Shown here piece after piece: positions 9,047-17,428 of a stretch of DNA of 64,000 nucleotides; the first letter of the stretch is position 1; every line of letters begins with the position of its first letter. The notes under the pieces are model-generated. The model had not been told where the DNA came from and made no database searches. It saw only the letters and a program-made list of their open reading frames with translations. Source of the DNA: Methylobacter sp. (GTDB lineage: Bacteria > Pseudomonadota > Gammaproteobacteria > Methylococcales > Methylomonadaceae); contig JAGXGY010000023.1 in the NCBI GenBank assembly GCA_024636505.1, positions 26,579 through 90,578 of the forward strand. Direction: 5' to 3'. The translations under genes and the position numbers were made by a program.

Positions 9047-10921
9047 ATGCGTATCCATTCACTCCCCACTCAACTGATTAACCAGATTGCCGCCGGCGAA
9101 GTGGTCGAAAGACCCTCTTCGGTCATTAAAGAACTGGTTGAAAACTGCTTTGATGCGGGAGCCAGTCAAGTCGTTATCGAGATAGAGCAGGGCGGTACAA
9201 GGCTGATAAAAATCAGAGACAACGGCTGCGGCATCGTCAAAGAAGATTTGCCGTTGGCTTTGTCCCGACATGCGACCAGCAAAATTTCCAGCTTAAAAGA
9301 TTTGGAGCAAGTGGTCAGCATGGGCTTTCGCGGTGAGGCTTTGCCCAGCATCAGCTCGGTTTCAAGGTTGACGCTGATTTCGCGCATTAGCGATGCCGAT
9401 TGCGCTTGGCGCGTGAGTGCCGACGGCACCGAGCAGAATTTCGATCCGCAACCCGATCCGCATCCGCAAGGCACCACCATTGAGGCGCGCGACCTGTTTT
9501 ACAACACCCCGGCCCGACGCAAATTCTTAAAAACCGAAAAAACCGAATTCGCCCATATAGAAACCTTGATCAAACGCATGGCGCTGAGCCGTTTCGATAT
9601 TGGCTTTAGCCTGGCGCACAATCAAAAGGAAATCCTCAAGTTAAAACCGGCGGTAACGGACAGCGAGCAACAGCAACGCATTGCTGGTATTTGCGGATCG
9701 GCTTTTATCGAAAATTCGATAACCATCGACTTTGCAGCATCGGGGCTGCAATTGACCGGTTGGGTTGGCTTGCCGACCTTTTCCCGCAGTCAGCAGGATA
9801 TGCAGTTTTTCTATGTTAATGGCAGGCTGGTTAGGGATAAACTGGTTTCCCATGCCGTCAAGCAGGCTTATCAGGATGTGTTGTTTCACGGACGGCATCC
9901 GGTCTTCGTGCTGTACCTGACGCTCGATCCGGCCCTGGTTGATGTTAACGCGCACCCGGCAAAGCTTGAAGTCCGGTTCAGGGAAGGCCGTCTGGTCCAT
10001 GATTTTCTGTTTTCGGCCTTGCACCGGTCATTGGCTGATTTAAGGCCGGGACACGGTGCCACTCAGCAATTGCATTCCGAATCGCTGCCGCAAACACCTG
10101 CCGTTTCGGGTGTTACAAACAATTGGCTTACGACTGCACCGATACAGGAGGTAGAGCAGTGCAGGGAGCAACTGCCGAGCGATAGCGTAACGAAACCCCG
10201 TTTTGACGCTAAATCGTCTTACCGTTCAAGTCCGCCGCAACAAGCCTCATTGCCTTTGCATGTGGAAGAAGCCACCCAAGCCTATGCCACGCTGTATCCA
10301 AAGCGCGAATCGATAGTGCAAGCGGCGCAATTGGAAGCCATGCCGCTAGGCCATGCCATCGCGCATCTGCACAATATCTATATCCTGTCCGAAACCCCCA
10401 GCGGCATCATCCTGGTCGATGCCCATGCGGCGCACGAGCGGGTTACCTACGAACGACTGAAACAGCAATATCAACAGGGTACGGTACCCAGTCAGCCCTT
10501 ATTGCTACCGATTAAAATAACCGTCAGTGCAGCCGAAGCGGATTTAGCCGAAGACCAACACGCATTTTTCAATACCCTGGGTTTTGAGATTAATCGTTCC
10601 GGACCGGAAACCATCGTACTGCGCTCAATACCTGTTTTATTGGGCAATAGCGATATGGAAACCCTGATTCGCGATGTGCTGGCCGACCTGATCGAACACG
10701 GCATGAGTCAGCGTATTCAGGAAAAGTCCAATGAAATCCTGGCTAAAGCGGCCTGTCATGGCTCGGTACGCGCACACCGCCGTTTGACCGTCGATGAAAT
10801 GAACGCTTTGTTGCGGGATATGGAACAAACCGAAAGAATAGGGCAGTGCAATCACGGCAGACCCACCTGGATAGCATTGTCGACGAATGATCTCGATAAA
10901 TTCTTTTTGCGCGGCCAATGA
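9047..10921 (+). CDS. mutL: DNA mismatch repair protein MutL
   Basis: Mismatch-repair ATPase that couples MutS to strand incision. The N-terminal GHKL ATPase motifs are clear: ELVENCFDAGA, DNGCG and GFRGEAL. The C-terminal dimerisation domain contains DAHAAHERVTYE, close to the DQHA(X)2E(X)4E metal site of endonuclease-active MutL, along with ACHGSVRAH and QCNHGRPTW. This suggests a nicking MutL of the kind found in bacteria without MutH. The ATG at 9047 gives a 624-aa protein starting MRIHSLPTQLINQIAAGEVVERP; an upstream TTG at 9041 adds two residues. Followed by miaA, as in most gammaproteobacteria. Confidence 0.96.
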   Translation: MRIHSLPTQLINQIAAGEVVERPSSVIKELVENCFDAGASQVVIEIEQGGTRLIKIRDNGCGIVKEDLPLALSRHATSKISSLKDLEQVVSMGFRGEALPSISSVSRLTLISRISDADCAWRVSADGTEQNFDPQPDPHPQGTTIEARDLFYNTPARRKFLKTEKTEFAHIETLIKRMALSRFDIGFSLAHNQKEILKLKPAVTDSEQQQRIAGICGSAFIENSITIDFAASGLQLTGWVGLPTFSRSQQDMQFFYVNGRLVRDKLVSHAVKQAYQDVLFHGRHPVFVLYLTLDPALVDVNAHPAKLEVRFREGRLVHDFLFSALHRSLADLRPGHGATQQLHSESLPQTPAVSGVTNNWLTTAPIQEVEQCREQLPSDSVTKPRFDAKSSYRSSPPQQASLPLHVEEATQAYATLYPKRESIVQAAQLEAMPLGHAIAHLHNIYILSETPSGIILVDAHAAHERVTYERLKQQYQQGTVPSQPLLLPIKITVSAAEADLAEDQHAFFNTLGFEINRSGPETIVLRSIPVLLGNSDMETLIRDVLADLIEHGMSQRIQEKSNEILAKAACHGSVRAHRRLTVDEMNALLRDMEQTERIGQCNHGRPTWIALSTNDLDKFFLRGQ

Positions 10922-11011
10922 AATGATAGGCGAAAGGCGTTTTTTTACCCTCCGCCTTGGTTGCCTTTTCTAATCTGCGTCCCGTCTCTCTATAAGCTGA
11001 ATAGTTGAATT

Positions 11012-11980
11012 ATGCAGAATCAACCCTATCCCCCCGCTATTTTCCTGATGGGGCCTACCGCCTCAGGAAAAACCGCGCTATCCGTGCAACTCGCCCAGGC
11101 GCTGAACGGCGAAATCATCAGCGTCGATTCCGCCCTGGTGTTTAAAGGCATGGACATCGGCACAGCCAAACCCTCGATGGATGAACGGGGCGGCATTCCG
11201 CATCATTTGATCGACATACTCGACCCCGCAGAAGCCTATTCCACCGGCCAGTTCAGGAAACAGGCGCTGGCGCTAATGGGCCAGATAAGTCGGCGCGGAA
11301 AAATCCCGATACTGGTCGGCGGTACCATGTTGTATTTTAAGGTACTGAACAGCGGTCTTGCGGTCTTGCCCGAAGCCGATCCGCTCATCAGGGCCAAACT
11401 TGACCGGGACTTGGCGCAGCTGGGTAAGGAAGCGCTGCATCAGCGACTGGCGGGGATAGATCCGGAAGCGGCGGCGAGAATTCATCCCAACGACCCGCAA
11501 CGCGTACAACGCGCACTGGAAGTCTACGCAATCAGCGGCAAACCGCTAACGTCTTTTTTTAGCGCTGCTCAGGCGCAAGACATCCCTTATCAAAAAATAA
11601 AGCTGATTATCGCCCCGCAAGATCGCGCCCTATTGCATGGCATTATCGCTCTACGCTTTAAACAAATGCTGGAGCGGGGCTTTATCGATGAAGTCGAGGC
11701 ACTGTATCACCGAGGTAATTTAACCGACAAAATGCCGTCGATACGAGCGGTCGGTTACCGGCAGGCCTGGTCGTATCTGCAAGGCGAATATAACCTTGAC
11801 ACCATGACCGAAAAAGCCGTTATCGCTACCCGGCAACTGGCCAAACGCCAATTCACCTGGTTGCGCCGGGAAACCGATGCAGCAAACTTTCAAACCGGCC
11901 AGAGGGATTTGTTGGTAAAAGTGTTGGCGGAAATTAATAATCGGCTGTCTGGATTAAAAAAATCGAGAAACACAGAGTAG
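11012..11980 (+). CDS. miaA: tRNA dimethylallyltransferase
   Basis: Transfers the dimethylallyl group to A37 of tRNAs reading codons that start with U. P-loop [12 protein letters not shown] is at the N-terminus, followed by [16 protein letters not shown], the PHHLID segment and the RAVGYRQAW motif. The 322 residues are full length. The usual next gene, hfq, is absent; an AT-rich HAD gene follows after 35 nt, which marks a breakpoint in the conserved miaA-hfq-hflX block. Confidence 0.96.
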   Translation: MQNQPYPPAIFLMGPTASGKTALSVQLAQALNGEIISVDSALVFKGMDIGTAKPSMDERGGIPHHLIDILDPAEAYSTGQFRKQALALMGQISRRGKIPILVGGTMLYFKVLNSGLAVLPEADPLIRAKLDRDLAQLGKEALHQRLAGIDPEAAARIHPNDPQRVQRALEVYAISGKPLTSFFSAAQAQDIPYQKIKLIIAPQDRALLHGIIALRFKQMLERGFIDEVEALYHRGNLTDKMPSIRAVGYRQAWSYLQGEYNLDTMTEKAVIATRQLAKRQFTWLRRETDAANFQTGQRDLLVKVLAEINNRLSGLKKSRNTE

Positions 11981-12015
11981 ACTCTTGCTAATAACTACAT
12001 CACTTAAGGTAAATA

Positions 12016-12759
12016 ATGGAACTGTTTGTATTTCTTGATCTTGACGATACTATTTTTCAAACCCGGCGAAAATGCCCTGCTAATGGGGACATTACGCCGG
12101 CTGCATTTCTAAAAGACGGCTCACCGATTTCATTTTTTACCGAAAAACAACGGTATTTATTTGATTTACTCAATGCTAACACCCGATTGGTGCCGACTAC
12201 TGCGCGTAATAAAGATGCTTTTTCCCGGGCTTGCGTTGAAGCATTTGATTATGCAATTATTAATCATGGCGGTATTATTTTAAATGCTGATGGCAGTGTA
12301 CATCAAGGCTGGCTTAAGCAGATAGAATCAAAAACTGTATTGTTATTGCCCGCATTACAAGCGTTGGAAGCACAAGTGCAAGGCTTTTCCGAGGCGCAAA
12401 ATATTCCGTTTAAAGTTCGCTTAATTACCGATTTCGGATTAACTTTTTATTTGTCGGTGAAACATGAGTATCGTGATAACCAAGCACTAAAATATTTACT
12501 TGATACCGTGGTTAATCCTTATTTAAAGTTGCAGAACTTGGATTTTTACTGCCATTTAAATGATAATAATTTGGCGGTATTACCCTTGTTTTTAAATAAA
12601 GCGCCGGCGGTAAGTTATATACAACAGCAATTGGATAAAGAGCACCGGGAATATTTATCATTTGGTATCGGGGATAGCCTAACTGATATGGGTTTTATGA
12701 AGCTTTGCGATTATTTTATTACGCCGAAAAATAGTCAAATTATGCAACAGGTTTTTTGA
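12016..12759 (+). CDS. HAD-superfamily hydrolase of the Ter-associated type
   Basis: Predicted phosphatase, 247 aa. HAD motif I is DLDDT at residues 8-12, motif II is the threonine of VPTTARN, and motif IV is GIGDSLTDMGF. In other bacteria, HAD proteins next to StiP-like phosphoribosyltransferases belong to a biosynthetic module found with tellurite-resistance (Ter) genes and thought to make a nucleoside-like compound. Here only the HAD and the phosphoribosyltransferase remain; no ATP-grasp, TerD or TerC gene is present. The gene is visibly richer in A+T than miaA, with many TTA and ATT codons, which suggests transfer. The substrate cannot be inferred. Confidence 0.8.
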   Translation: MELFVFLDLDDTIFQTRRKCPANGDITPAAFLKDGSPISFFTEKQRYLFDLLNANTRLVPTTARNKDAFSRACVEAFDYAIINHGGIILNADGSVHQGWLKQIESKTVLLLPALQALEAQVQGFSEAQNIPFKVRLITDFGLTFYLSVKHEYRDNQALKYLLDTVVNPYLKLQNLDFYCHLNDNNLAVLPLFLNKAPAVSYIQQQLDKEHREYLSFGIGDSLTDMGFMKLCDYFITPKNSQIMQQVF

Positions 12760-12842
12760 TTTATCCCATAAATTTTATTGGTATTATTCGATAATAGTTT
12801 GCCTGTTTATAAGATTTTTTAATGATTAATCGCGAGGTATAA

Positions 12843-13946
12843 ATGTCAATTTTTTCGGGTAGTTATTTAACGGGCGATGTTCAGATTTTGTTAAAATCGA
12901 TTAATATTAAAGATACCCCGATAATTGAAAAAGAACGGCTGATTCAGGTGGAAAAACGCCATTATAGCGAAATGATTACCCGTGAATCTTTACCCTCAGA
13001 ACAATATTTGACGTTATTCCAATCCATATTTGCGCAAAATCAACACCGCCTTGCGGTAGATTTAATTATTCTGGCATTAAAAATTTGTCAGTGTAAACAA
13101 GGAGAAATTACTTTAATTTCATTGGCGCGGGCCGGTACGCCAATAGGCGTATTATTAAAACGAATTTTACAACAATATTTTAATCGTATTTGTCATCATT
13201 ATTCGATCTCAATTATTAGAGACAGGGGGCTTGATGTCAATGCGTTGCGGCATATTATTAAACAGCATCCTAACCTGGACAGCTTTACGTTTATTGATGG
13301 CTGGACGGGAAAAGGCGTAATTACTCAAGAGCTGCATAAAAGCGTGACTGACTTTAATCAGCAATACCATACGAACATTAGCTCCGATTTGTATGTCTTA
13401 AATGATATAGCCGGTGTTGCCGCAGTCACAGCAAGTTTTGATGACTATTTAATTCCATCGAGTTTATTGAATTCGACTATTTCAGGTTTAATCAGTCGCT
13501 CAATTTTACACCGTGATTATATTAATGAAGACGATTTTCACGGCTGTCTTTATTATGAAGAATTTTTACAACATGATTTAAGTAACTGGTTTGTTACTGA
13601 AACCATGCGCTCGGTTGCGGATGTTGCGGCGATTACTATAAAAAACTTTAGCGGTCAAAATGACAGTGCCATTAAATGGGAGGTGCAACAGCGTTCGATT
13701 AATTTCATTAATCAAATAAAACAAGATTATGGCATAAGTAATATTAATCTGATTAAACCCGGTATTGGCGAGGCGACACGGGTATTATTACGGCGAGTAC
13801 CGGATTTGGTCATTTTAAAAAACCTGCAAGCACAAGAAACCAGGCACTTAGTGTTACTGGCTGAAGAAAAGCAGGTGCCGCTGCTGGAAGATCCTGCAAT
13901 GTCATATCAGGCATTATCGATTATTAAGAATGTAAGTCATGACTGA
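12843..13946 (+). CDS. StiP-like phosphoribosyltransferase-domain protein
   Basis: 367 aa, 83 nt downstream of the HAD gene and probably co-transcribed; a CGAGGT ribosome-binding site precedes the ATG. The start SIFSGSYLTGDVQILLK, the motif SLARAGTPIGVLL and the PRPP-loop-like FIDGWTGKG match the family annotated as cysteine protease StiP N-terminal or PRTase-CE. Sequence analysis in the literature treats it as a phosphoribosyltransferase. The C-terminal part (from about residue 250) contains GIGEATRVLLRRVPDLVILK and may be a small nucleic-acid or substrate-binding domain. The same low GC as the HAD gene supports joint acquisition. The function in this organism is not known. Confidence 0.75.
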   Translation: MSIFSGSYLTGDVQILLKSINIKDTPIIEKERLIQVEKRHYSEMITRESLPSEQYLTLFQSIFAQNQHRLAVDLIILALKICQCKQGEITLISLARAGTPIGVLLKRILQQYFNRICHHYSISIIRDRGLDVNALRHIIKQHPNLDSFTFIDGWTGKGVITQELHKSVTDFNQQYHTNISSDLYVLNDIAGVAAVTASFDDYLIPSSLLNSTISGLISRSILHRDYINEDDFHGCLYYEEFLQHDLSNWFVTETMRSVADVAAITIKNFSGQNDSAIKWEVQQRSINFINQIKQDYGISNINLIKPGIGEATRVLLRRVPDLVILKNLQAQETRHLVLLAEEKQVPLLEDPAMSYQALSIIKNVSHD

Positions 13947-14033
13947 AGATACAGGTTATGTCAAAAATAACCTGTCCTCAAACGACAAACGCTTCAATTT
14001 AATAGCGGCATTTGTTCTTATGTTGCTGCCGGT

Positions 14034-15086
14034 TTAGGGTTTGTGGAAGTTTGTACGTTCAGTTTTTTTCCTGCTGATGGTTTTGGTCTTTTTGAGATTA
14101 GTTTTTTTAGCCGTTTTCTTATTACGCGCCTTAATTTTGGTTTTTATTCGGCGAGTATTTTTATGCTTGATGGGAGCGGATGTCAGTTTTGGAGGGGCAG
14201 CCGTTCGATTGCCGCAATCCAGTTGGTAGGGGGGAGTGCCTGCTGAGTTTGTAGGCATGGTGGTAATGTTTTTTACTGGATTACCGTTCGTTTGATAGGC
14301 GAACCCCGCATCCATTTTTTGCATCATTAATTGATAACGTTCTTTGCTGGACATGCCGCCCATCACTACGCCGATCAGATGTTTGCCGTTTTGATGAGCC
14401 GCACCGATCAGATTAAAACCCGAGCCGCAGGTGAATCCGGTTTTCATGCCTTCGGCGCCGGGATAATTGGCTGTAAACTTGTTGATGCTGCGCAGTACCG
14501 TGCCTTTGTAATTAAAGTTGTGCGCAGAAAAATAGTGGTAATATTCGGGGAAATTGCGCTGGGCTTTCCATGCCAGAACGGCCATATCTCTGGATGTGGT
14601 TACTTGCCAGTTGTTGGGAAGGCCGGTTGCATTTTTGAACCGGGTATTGTACATGCCTAATGAGTGTGCTTTTGTGGTCATGTTAACGGCAAAATGTTCT
14701 TCCGTGTCGCCTAAATGTTCTGCAAGAACAACGGCCGCATCATTTGCGGAACGGGTAATTGTGGCTAAAATGGCGTCTTCGACGCTCAAATGTTCGCCGC
14801 GTCTTAAGCCTAGTTTGCTATTGGGTTGCCTTGATGCATGCGTTGATACGGTTAAGGTGTCGTGCAGATGAATTTGACCTGATTTCAAGGCGTCAAATGT
14901 CATGTACAGTGTCATTAGCTTGGTTAGAGAGGCTGGATACCATGACTGAGTTGCTTCTACTTCATGTAAAACATCGCCGTTATTTGCGTTAATGATGATG
15001 GCGGTATAGCGGCCATAGCTGACCTCCGACACTGCAAATAGCCCTATAACATTTAGAATAAGTAGCGTTAATTTAACTTTAGTCAT
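14034..15086 (-). CDS. D-alanyl-D-alanine carboxypeptidase (serine peptidase S11)
   Basis: Periplasmic penicillin-binding protein that trims the terminal D-alanine from peptidoglycan stem peptides. A signal peptide is present (residues 1 to about 25). The active-site triad is visible as SLTK (SxxK), SAND (SxN) and KTGFTCGSG (KTG). The PBP5 C-terminal beta domain and amphipathic anchor are missing. Instead the last ~75 residues are extremely Lys/Arg/Thr-rich (KTKIKARNKKTAKKTNLKKT). That tail may bind the cell envelope or nucleic acid, or be a low-complexity extension. The gene stands alone, convergent with the StiP-like gene. Confidence 0.9.
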   Translation of the reverse strand: MTKVKLTLLILNVIGLFAVSEVSYGRYTAIIINANNGDVLHEVEATQSWYPASLTKLMTLYMTFDALKSGQIHLHDTLTVSTHASRQPNSKLGLRRGEHLSVEDAILATITRSANDAAVVLAEHLGDTEEHFAVNMTTKAHSLGMYNTRFKNATGLPNNWQVTTSRDMAVLAWKAQRNFPEYYHYFSAHNFNYKGTVLRSINKFTANYPGAEGMKTGFTCGSGFNLIGAAHQNGKHLIGVVMGGMSSKERYQLMMQKMDAGFAYQTNGNPVKNITTMPTNSAGTPPYQLDCGNRTAAPPKLTSAPIKHKNTRRIKTKIKARNKKTAKKTNLKKTKTISRKKTERTNFHKP

Positions 15087-15198
15087 TTAAAAAAATTTTC
15101 TCAAAAGATGGGTAATTAAAAACATAAGTGCGGTTTTTATCAGCGCTCCCTTTAAAAGCGTCTGAGCAACACAACCAACCGCGCTATGTACCTGAAGG

Positions 15199-15246
15199 AT
15201 TTATCGCTAAGTAGCGTAAAACCCCGCCGTTCAGGGCGAGGATGTC
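15199..15246 (+). mobile_element. IS200/IS605-type terminal fragment (copy A)
   Basis: A 48-bp segment running from TTTATCGCTAAGTAGCGT to GAGGATGTCA. The same sequence, with a 7-nt insertion in the hairpin, occurs on the minus strand at 52525-52578. The stem CGCC-GTTCA-GGGCG and the closing GATGTCA resemble the right end of IS605-type elements, where TnpB guide RNA ends. No transposase gene is attached. Confidence 0.55.
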
Positions 15247-15309
15247 AGCGGCTCAATTCCGAATATTTCATAATATGCACAATATATCCTGCGTTAGAAT
15301 TATACCAAG

Positions 15310-15575
15310 ATTGCTAGCAGAGGACGCTTAGGCTCGCTCTATGACGGCAACTTAAAAGTAAAGACTTCAACATCACAATCAGCAAAAACCAAGCGATCGG
15401 TGTGAAGTCTCGAATAATCGTACAAAAGTAAAACAACCGTCGGATAGACGGGGCTGGTTTGTGAAGTGAACGGTGCAACAATGCCGTCAGCAGCAGAAAC
15501 CCGTGAGCAGTAGCGATGCACACTCGCTCTTAGACAACTAGGAACCCCCTTCCTTTAGCTGGGGGAGAATGTCAA
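15310..15575 (+). mobile_element. IS605-type right-end / omega-RNA-like remnant
   Basis: This stretch has no credible gene. It contains a GTGAACGGTGCAACAATGCC-type segment, then GTAGCGATGCA and ACTAGGAAC. A C-rich/TTTAG/G-rich hairpin (15545-15565) follows and the element closes with GAATGTCAA at 15571-15575. That order is what I recall for the 3' end of tnpB plus the right end of IS605-family elements, where the guide RNA scaffold lies. The boundary abuts the 3' end of the GH17-like gene. No intact tnpB frame is visible. The left boundary is uncertain. Confidence 0.55.
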
Positions 15576-15577
15576 GA

Positions 15578-16558
15578 CTAAAAATCGATGCAAGTGTAAG
15601 GGGGTTCTCCTTTGCATATTCCCCAAAAACTGCCGAAGTCACCTTCGGCGCCAGATTTCCAGTTCTCTGAAAACGCTTCGAATACTATGCCGTCCCAGCC
15701 TTTTTCAGCCAATTTTTTGAAGGTAGAGGTGACCACCAGTGCCTGGTTTTTCTTACCGGCAACACCGCAACGTTGCCGGGTCAGCTTATTGGTCTCGGCG
15801 CCGCCTTCGGGGGCATTCGGCCAGCCGAACTCAGTTAGGACTACCGCTTTATCCGGATAAGTCCGGCGTATATCCTCAAGTCGGGCAATATGGAACTCAG
15901 CGGCTTTTTTTGCCGGAATACAGGGAAAAATGCCGGAATATTGGTTCTCCCACCAGGGAAAAACGTTGATGCCTATCCAATCGACTTGGGCGCCGAAATT
16001 GGTTTGTTGGCAGGGCGTGCTGCGGTTACACCATTCCCACCAAGTATCGATGGTGGTGACCGGTTGGGAAATGCCCGCTTCGCGCAGCGCATCAATGCAA
16101 CGGCTGATTTCGCCGTCAAAGGCATAGCCATGACGGGTTCTGACTTCGGAACCGCAGCTTAATTTGATGATGGTTTTGGGAAAGGCTTTAGCGGCTTCAA
16201 TACCGGCGGTTATCGAGCGTGAATTGACGGCGATATCGTCATCGAGCCAGATAATCGCAATAACTTTAAGATGCCTCGCCTCGGCGGCGGCAAAGGTGTA
16301 TTCCAGTCCATTCATAACACCGTAGGTCATGATGCAGCGGAAAGGCGTGTCTTTGACTAATTTATCCAGCAGTTGATCGATTAACTCTTTGGACGGGTGC
16401 GCGCCGTAATCGGGATTGAGTTTGCCGACATAAGGGCTAAAGGCGGCGCATTGCAAGGCGTCTTGTTTGGCGGGTTGGGTGGTTTTTTCACGCGCCGATG
16501 CGTTCTGGCAAATAACTAGGGCTATGAAAAATATAATGAATGACAGTAACTGTTTCAT
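15578..16558 (-). CDS. Secreted glycoside hydrolase, GH17-like
   Basis: Predicted periplasmic or secreted (beta/alpha)8 enzyme, 326 aa, with a signal peptide ending near NASA-R. Two acidic residues sit where GH17 beta-1,3-glucanases have theirs: Glu138 in KLSCGSEVR (acid/base) and Glu243 in LTEFGWPN (nucleophile). WIGINVFPWW also fits. Similar bacterial proteins are annotated as exo-beta-1,3-glucanase or glycosyl hydrolase. The start ATG is 4 nt after AAGGAAA and is preceded by a structured leader shared with the gene at 52870. IS605-like ends lie directly after its stop. It has no partner genes, and the substrate is not known. Confidence 0.75.
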   Translation of the reverse strand: MKQLLSFIIFFIALVICQNASAREKTTQPAKQDALQCAAFSPYVGKLNPDYGAHPSKELIDQLLDKLVKDTPFRCIMTYGVMNGLEYTFAAAEARHLKVIAIIWLDDDIAVNSRSITAGIEAAKAFPKTIIKLSCGSEVRTRHGYAFDGEISRCIDALREAGISQPVTTIDTWWEWCNRSTPCQQTNFGAQVDWIGINVFPWWENQYSGIFPCIPAKKAAEFHIARLEDIRRTYPDKAVVLTEFGWPNAPEGGAETNKLTRQRCGVAGKKNQALVVTSTFKKLAEKGWDGIVFEAFSENWKSGAEGDFGSFWGICKGEPPYTCIDF

Positions 16559-16699
16559 AAAATTTCCTTGTTGGTTTGAGACCTCTCTCTTCAGGGAGAG
16601 TCGTTTAACGTTGACAGCGATGCTTTAGCATCGTTATCCTTCCGAGTAATCTCGTCGTTTACGGCGAGGCAATCCACTGACCTCTATCTGTCGATGGAT
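16559..16699 (-). promoter_or_regulatory. Structured 5' leader shared by two unrelated genes (copy 1)
   Basis: About 140 nt ending at the start codon of the GH17-like gene are homologous to 52736-52869, before a glycine-zipper gene. Both have, 5' to 3', ATCCATCGACAGAT, a hairpin with a conserved mismatch, GGATAACGATG with a second hairpin, a third hairpin, then CAAGGAAATTT and ATG. Paired positions differ in compensatory ways between the copies. It could be a cis-acting RNA or a transposon end that carries a ribosome-binding site. Confidence 0.55.
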
Positions 16700-16765
16700 G
16701 GTCGTAAGACAAGTCATTTGGCAGATGAGGTCGAATGTATTGGCGCGTACGCTACGAACTATTGG

Positions 16766-17428
16766 CTATTTTAACCATTTGTTTTTTATGGTAAAAAATG
16801 GAGTTATGCCGCCTATCAATATGCAAATAATCAATGCTGACCAAGCGGTTTGGTTCCAATCGACCGGATAAATGTCGGCCTTGACCGGCTTGCTGATGCC
16901 GGGAATGCTGGGCAAATCGCCATCGCCGCCATCGACTTTCAATTGCGCTTTCATGCCTTTTTCCATGTGCTGTGCCAGTTCGCAATGCACCAGGTAGGTT
17001 TTTTTCTGGCTGGGCACAATCAGCGAAGCTTTCAATTCGCCCTGGCCGTAAAGCTCCAGATGAAACATGCCCTGCGGATAGATATAACCGGGTAGGCCGT
17101 GAATCATCAATTGGTGGCGGATCTGGTCGTCATTGATAAAGGTGATATTGATCCGGGAGCAGGGCGCAACATCCCATTCCTGAGTGTCGAAGGCAAACAT
17201 TTTTCCGGGGAATTTCAGTGCGTGTTTGTGACCGGCGCGGATAGTGATGTTGACGTCGCCGGACACTTTCGGGCAATCTTTAGGCAGATTATCGCTGTTG
17301 GCGTTCATGATCATACCTTTTTCGTCCATCATCATGCTGCCGTGATGCATCATGGCCATGGTGTCGTCGGCTGTTGCCACGTAACTGTGCAAGCCCAGTA
17401 GGATTAACAGTGTGCTTAAACCTTTCAT
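16766..17428 (-). CDS. Membrane-anchored cupredoxin-domain protein
   Basis: 220 aa with a signal peptide, a Met/His-rich N-terminus (MAMMHHGSMMM, residues 25-34) and a C-terminal membrane helix (about 196-213). The middle is a cupredoxin with type-1 copper ligands: His105 in RHQLMIHG, then Cys149, His154 and Met159 in HCELAQHMEKGM. It overlaps the start of the gene upstream by 4 nt (ATGA), so it is translationally coupled to the multicopper oxidase. It probably acts as the electron donor or copper carrier for that enzyme on the periplasmic face. The substrate is unknown. Confidence 0.85.
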   Translation of the reverse strand: MKGLSTLLILLGLHSYVATADDTMAMMHHGSMMMDEKGMIMNANSDNLPKDCPKVSGDVNITIRAGHKHALKFPGKMFAFDTQEWDVAPCSRINITFINDDQIRHQLMIHGLPGYIYPQGMFHLELYGQGELKASLIVPSQKKTYLVHCELAQHMEKGMKAQLKVDGGDGDLPSIPGISKPVKADIYPVDWNQTAWSALIICILIGGITPFFTIKNKWLK

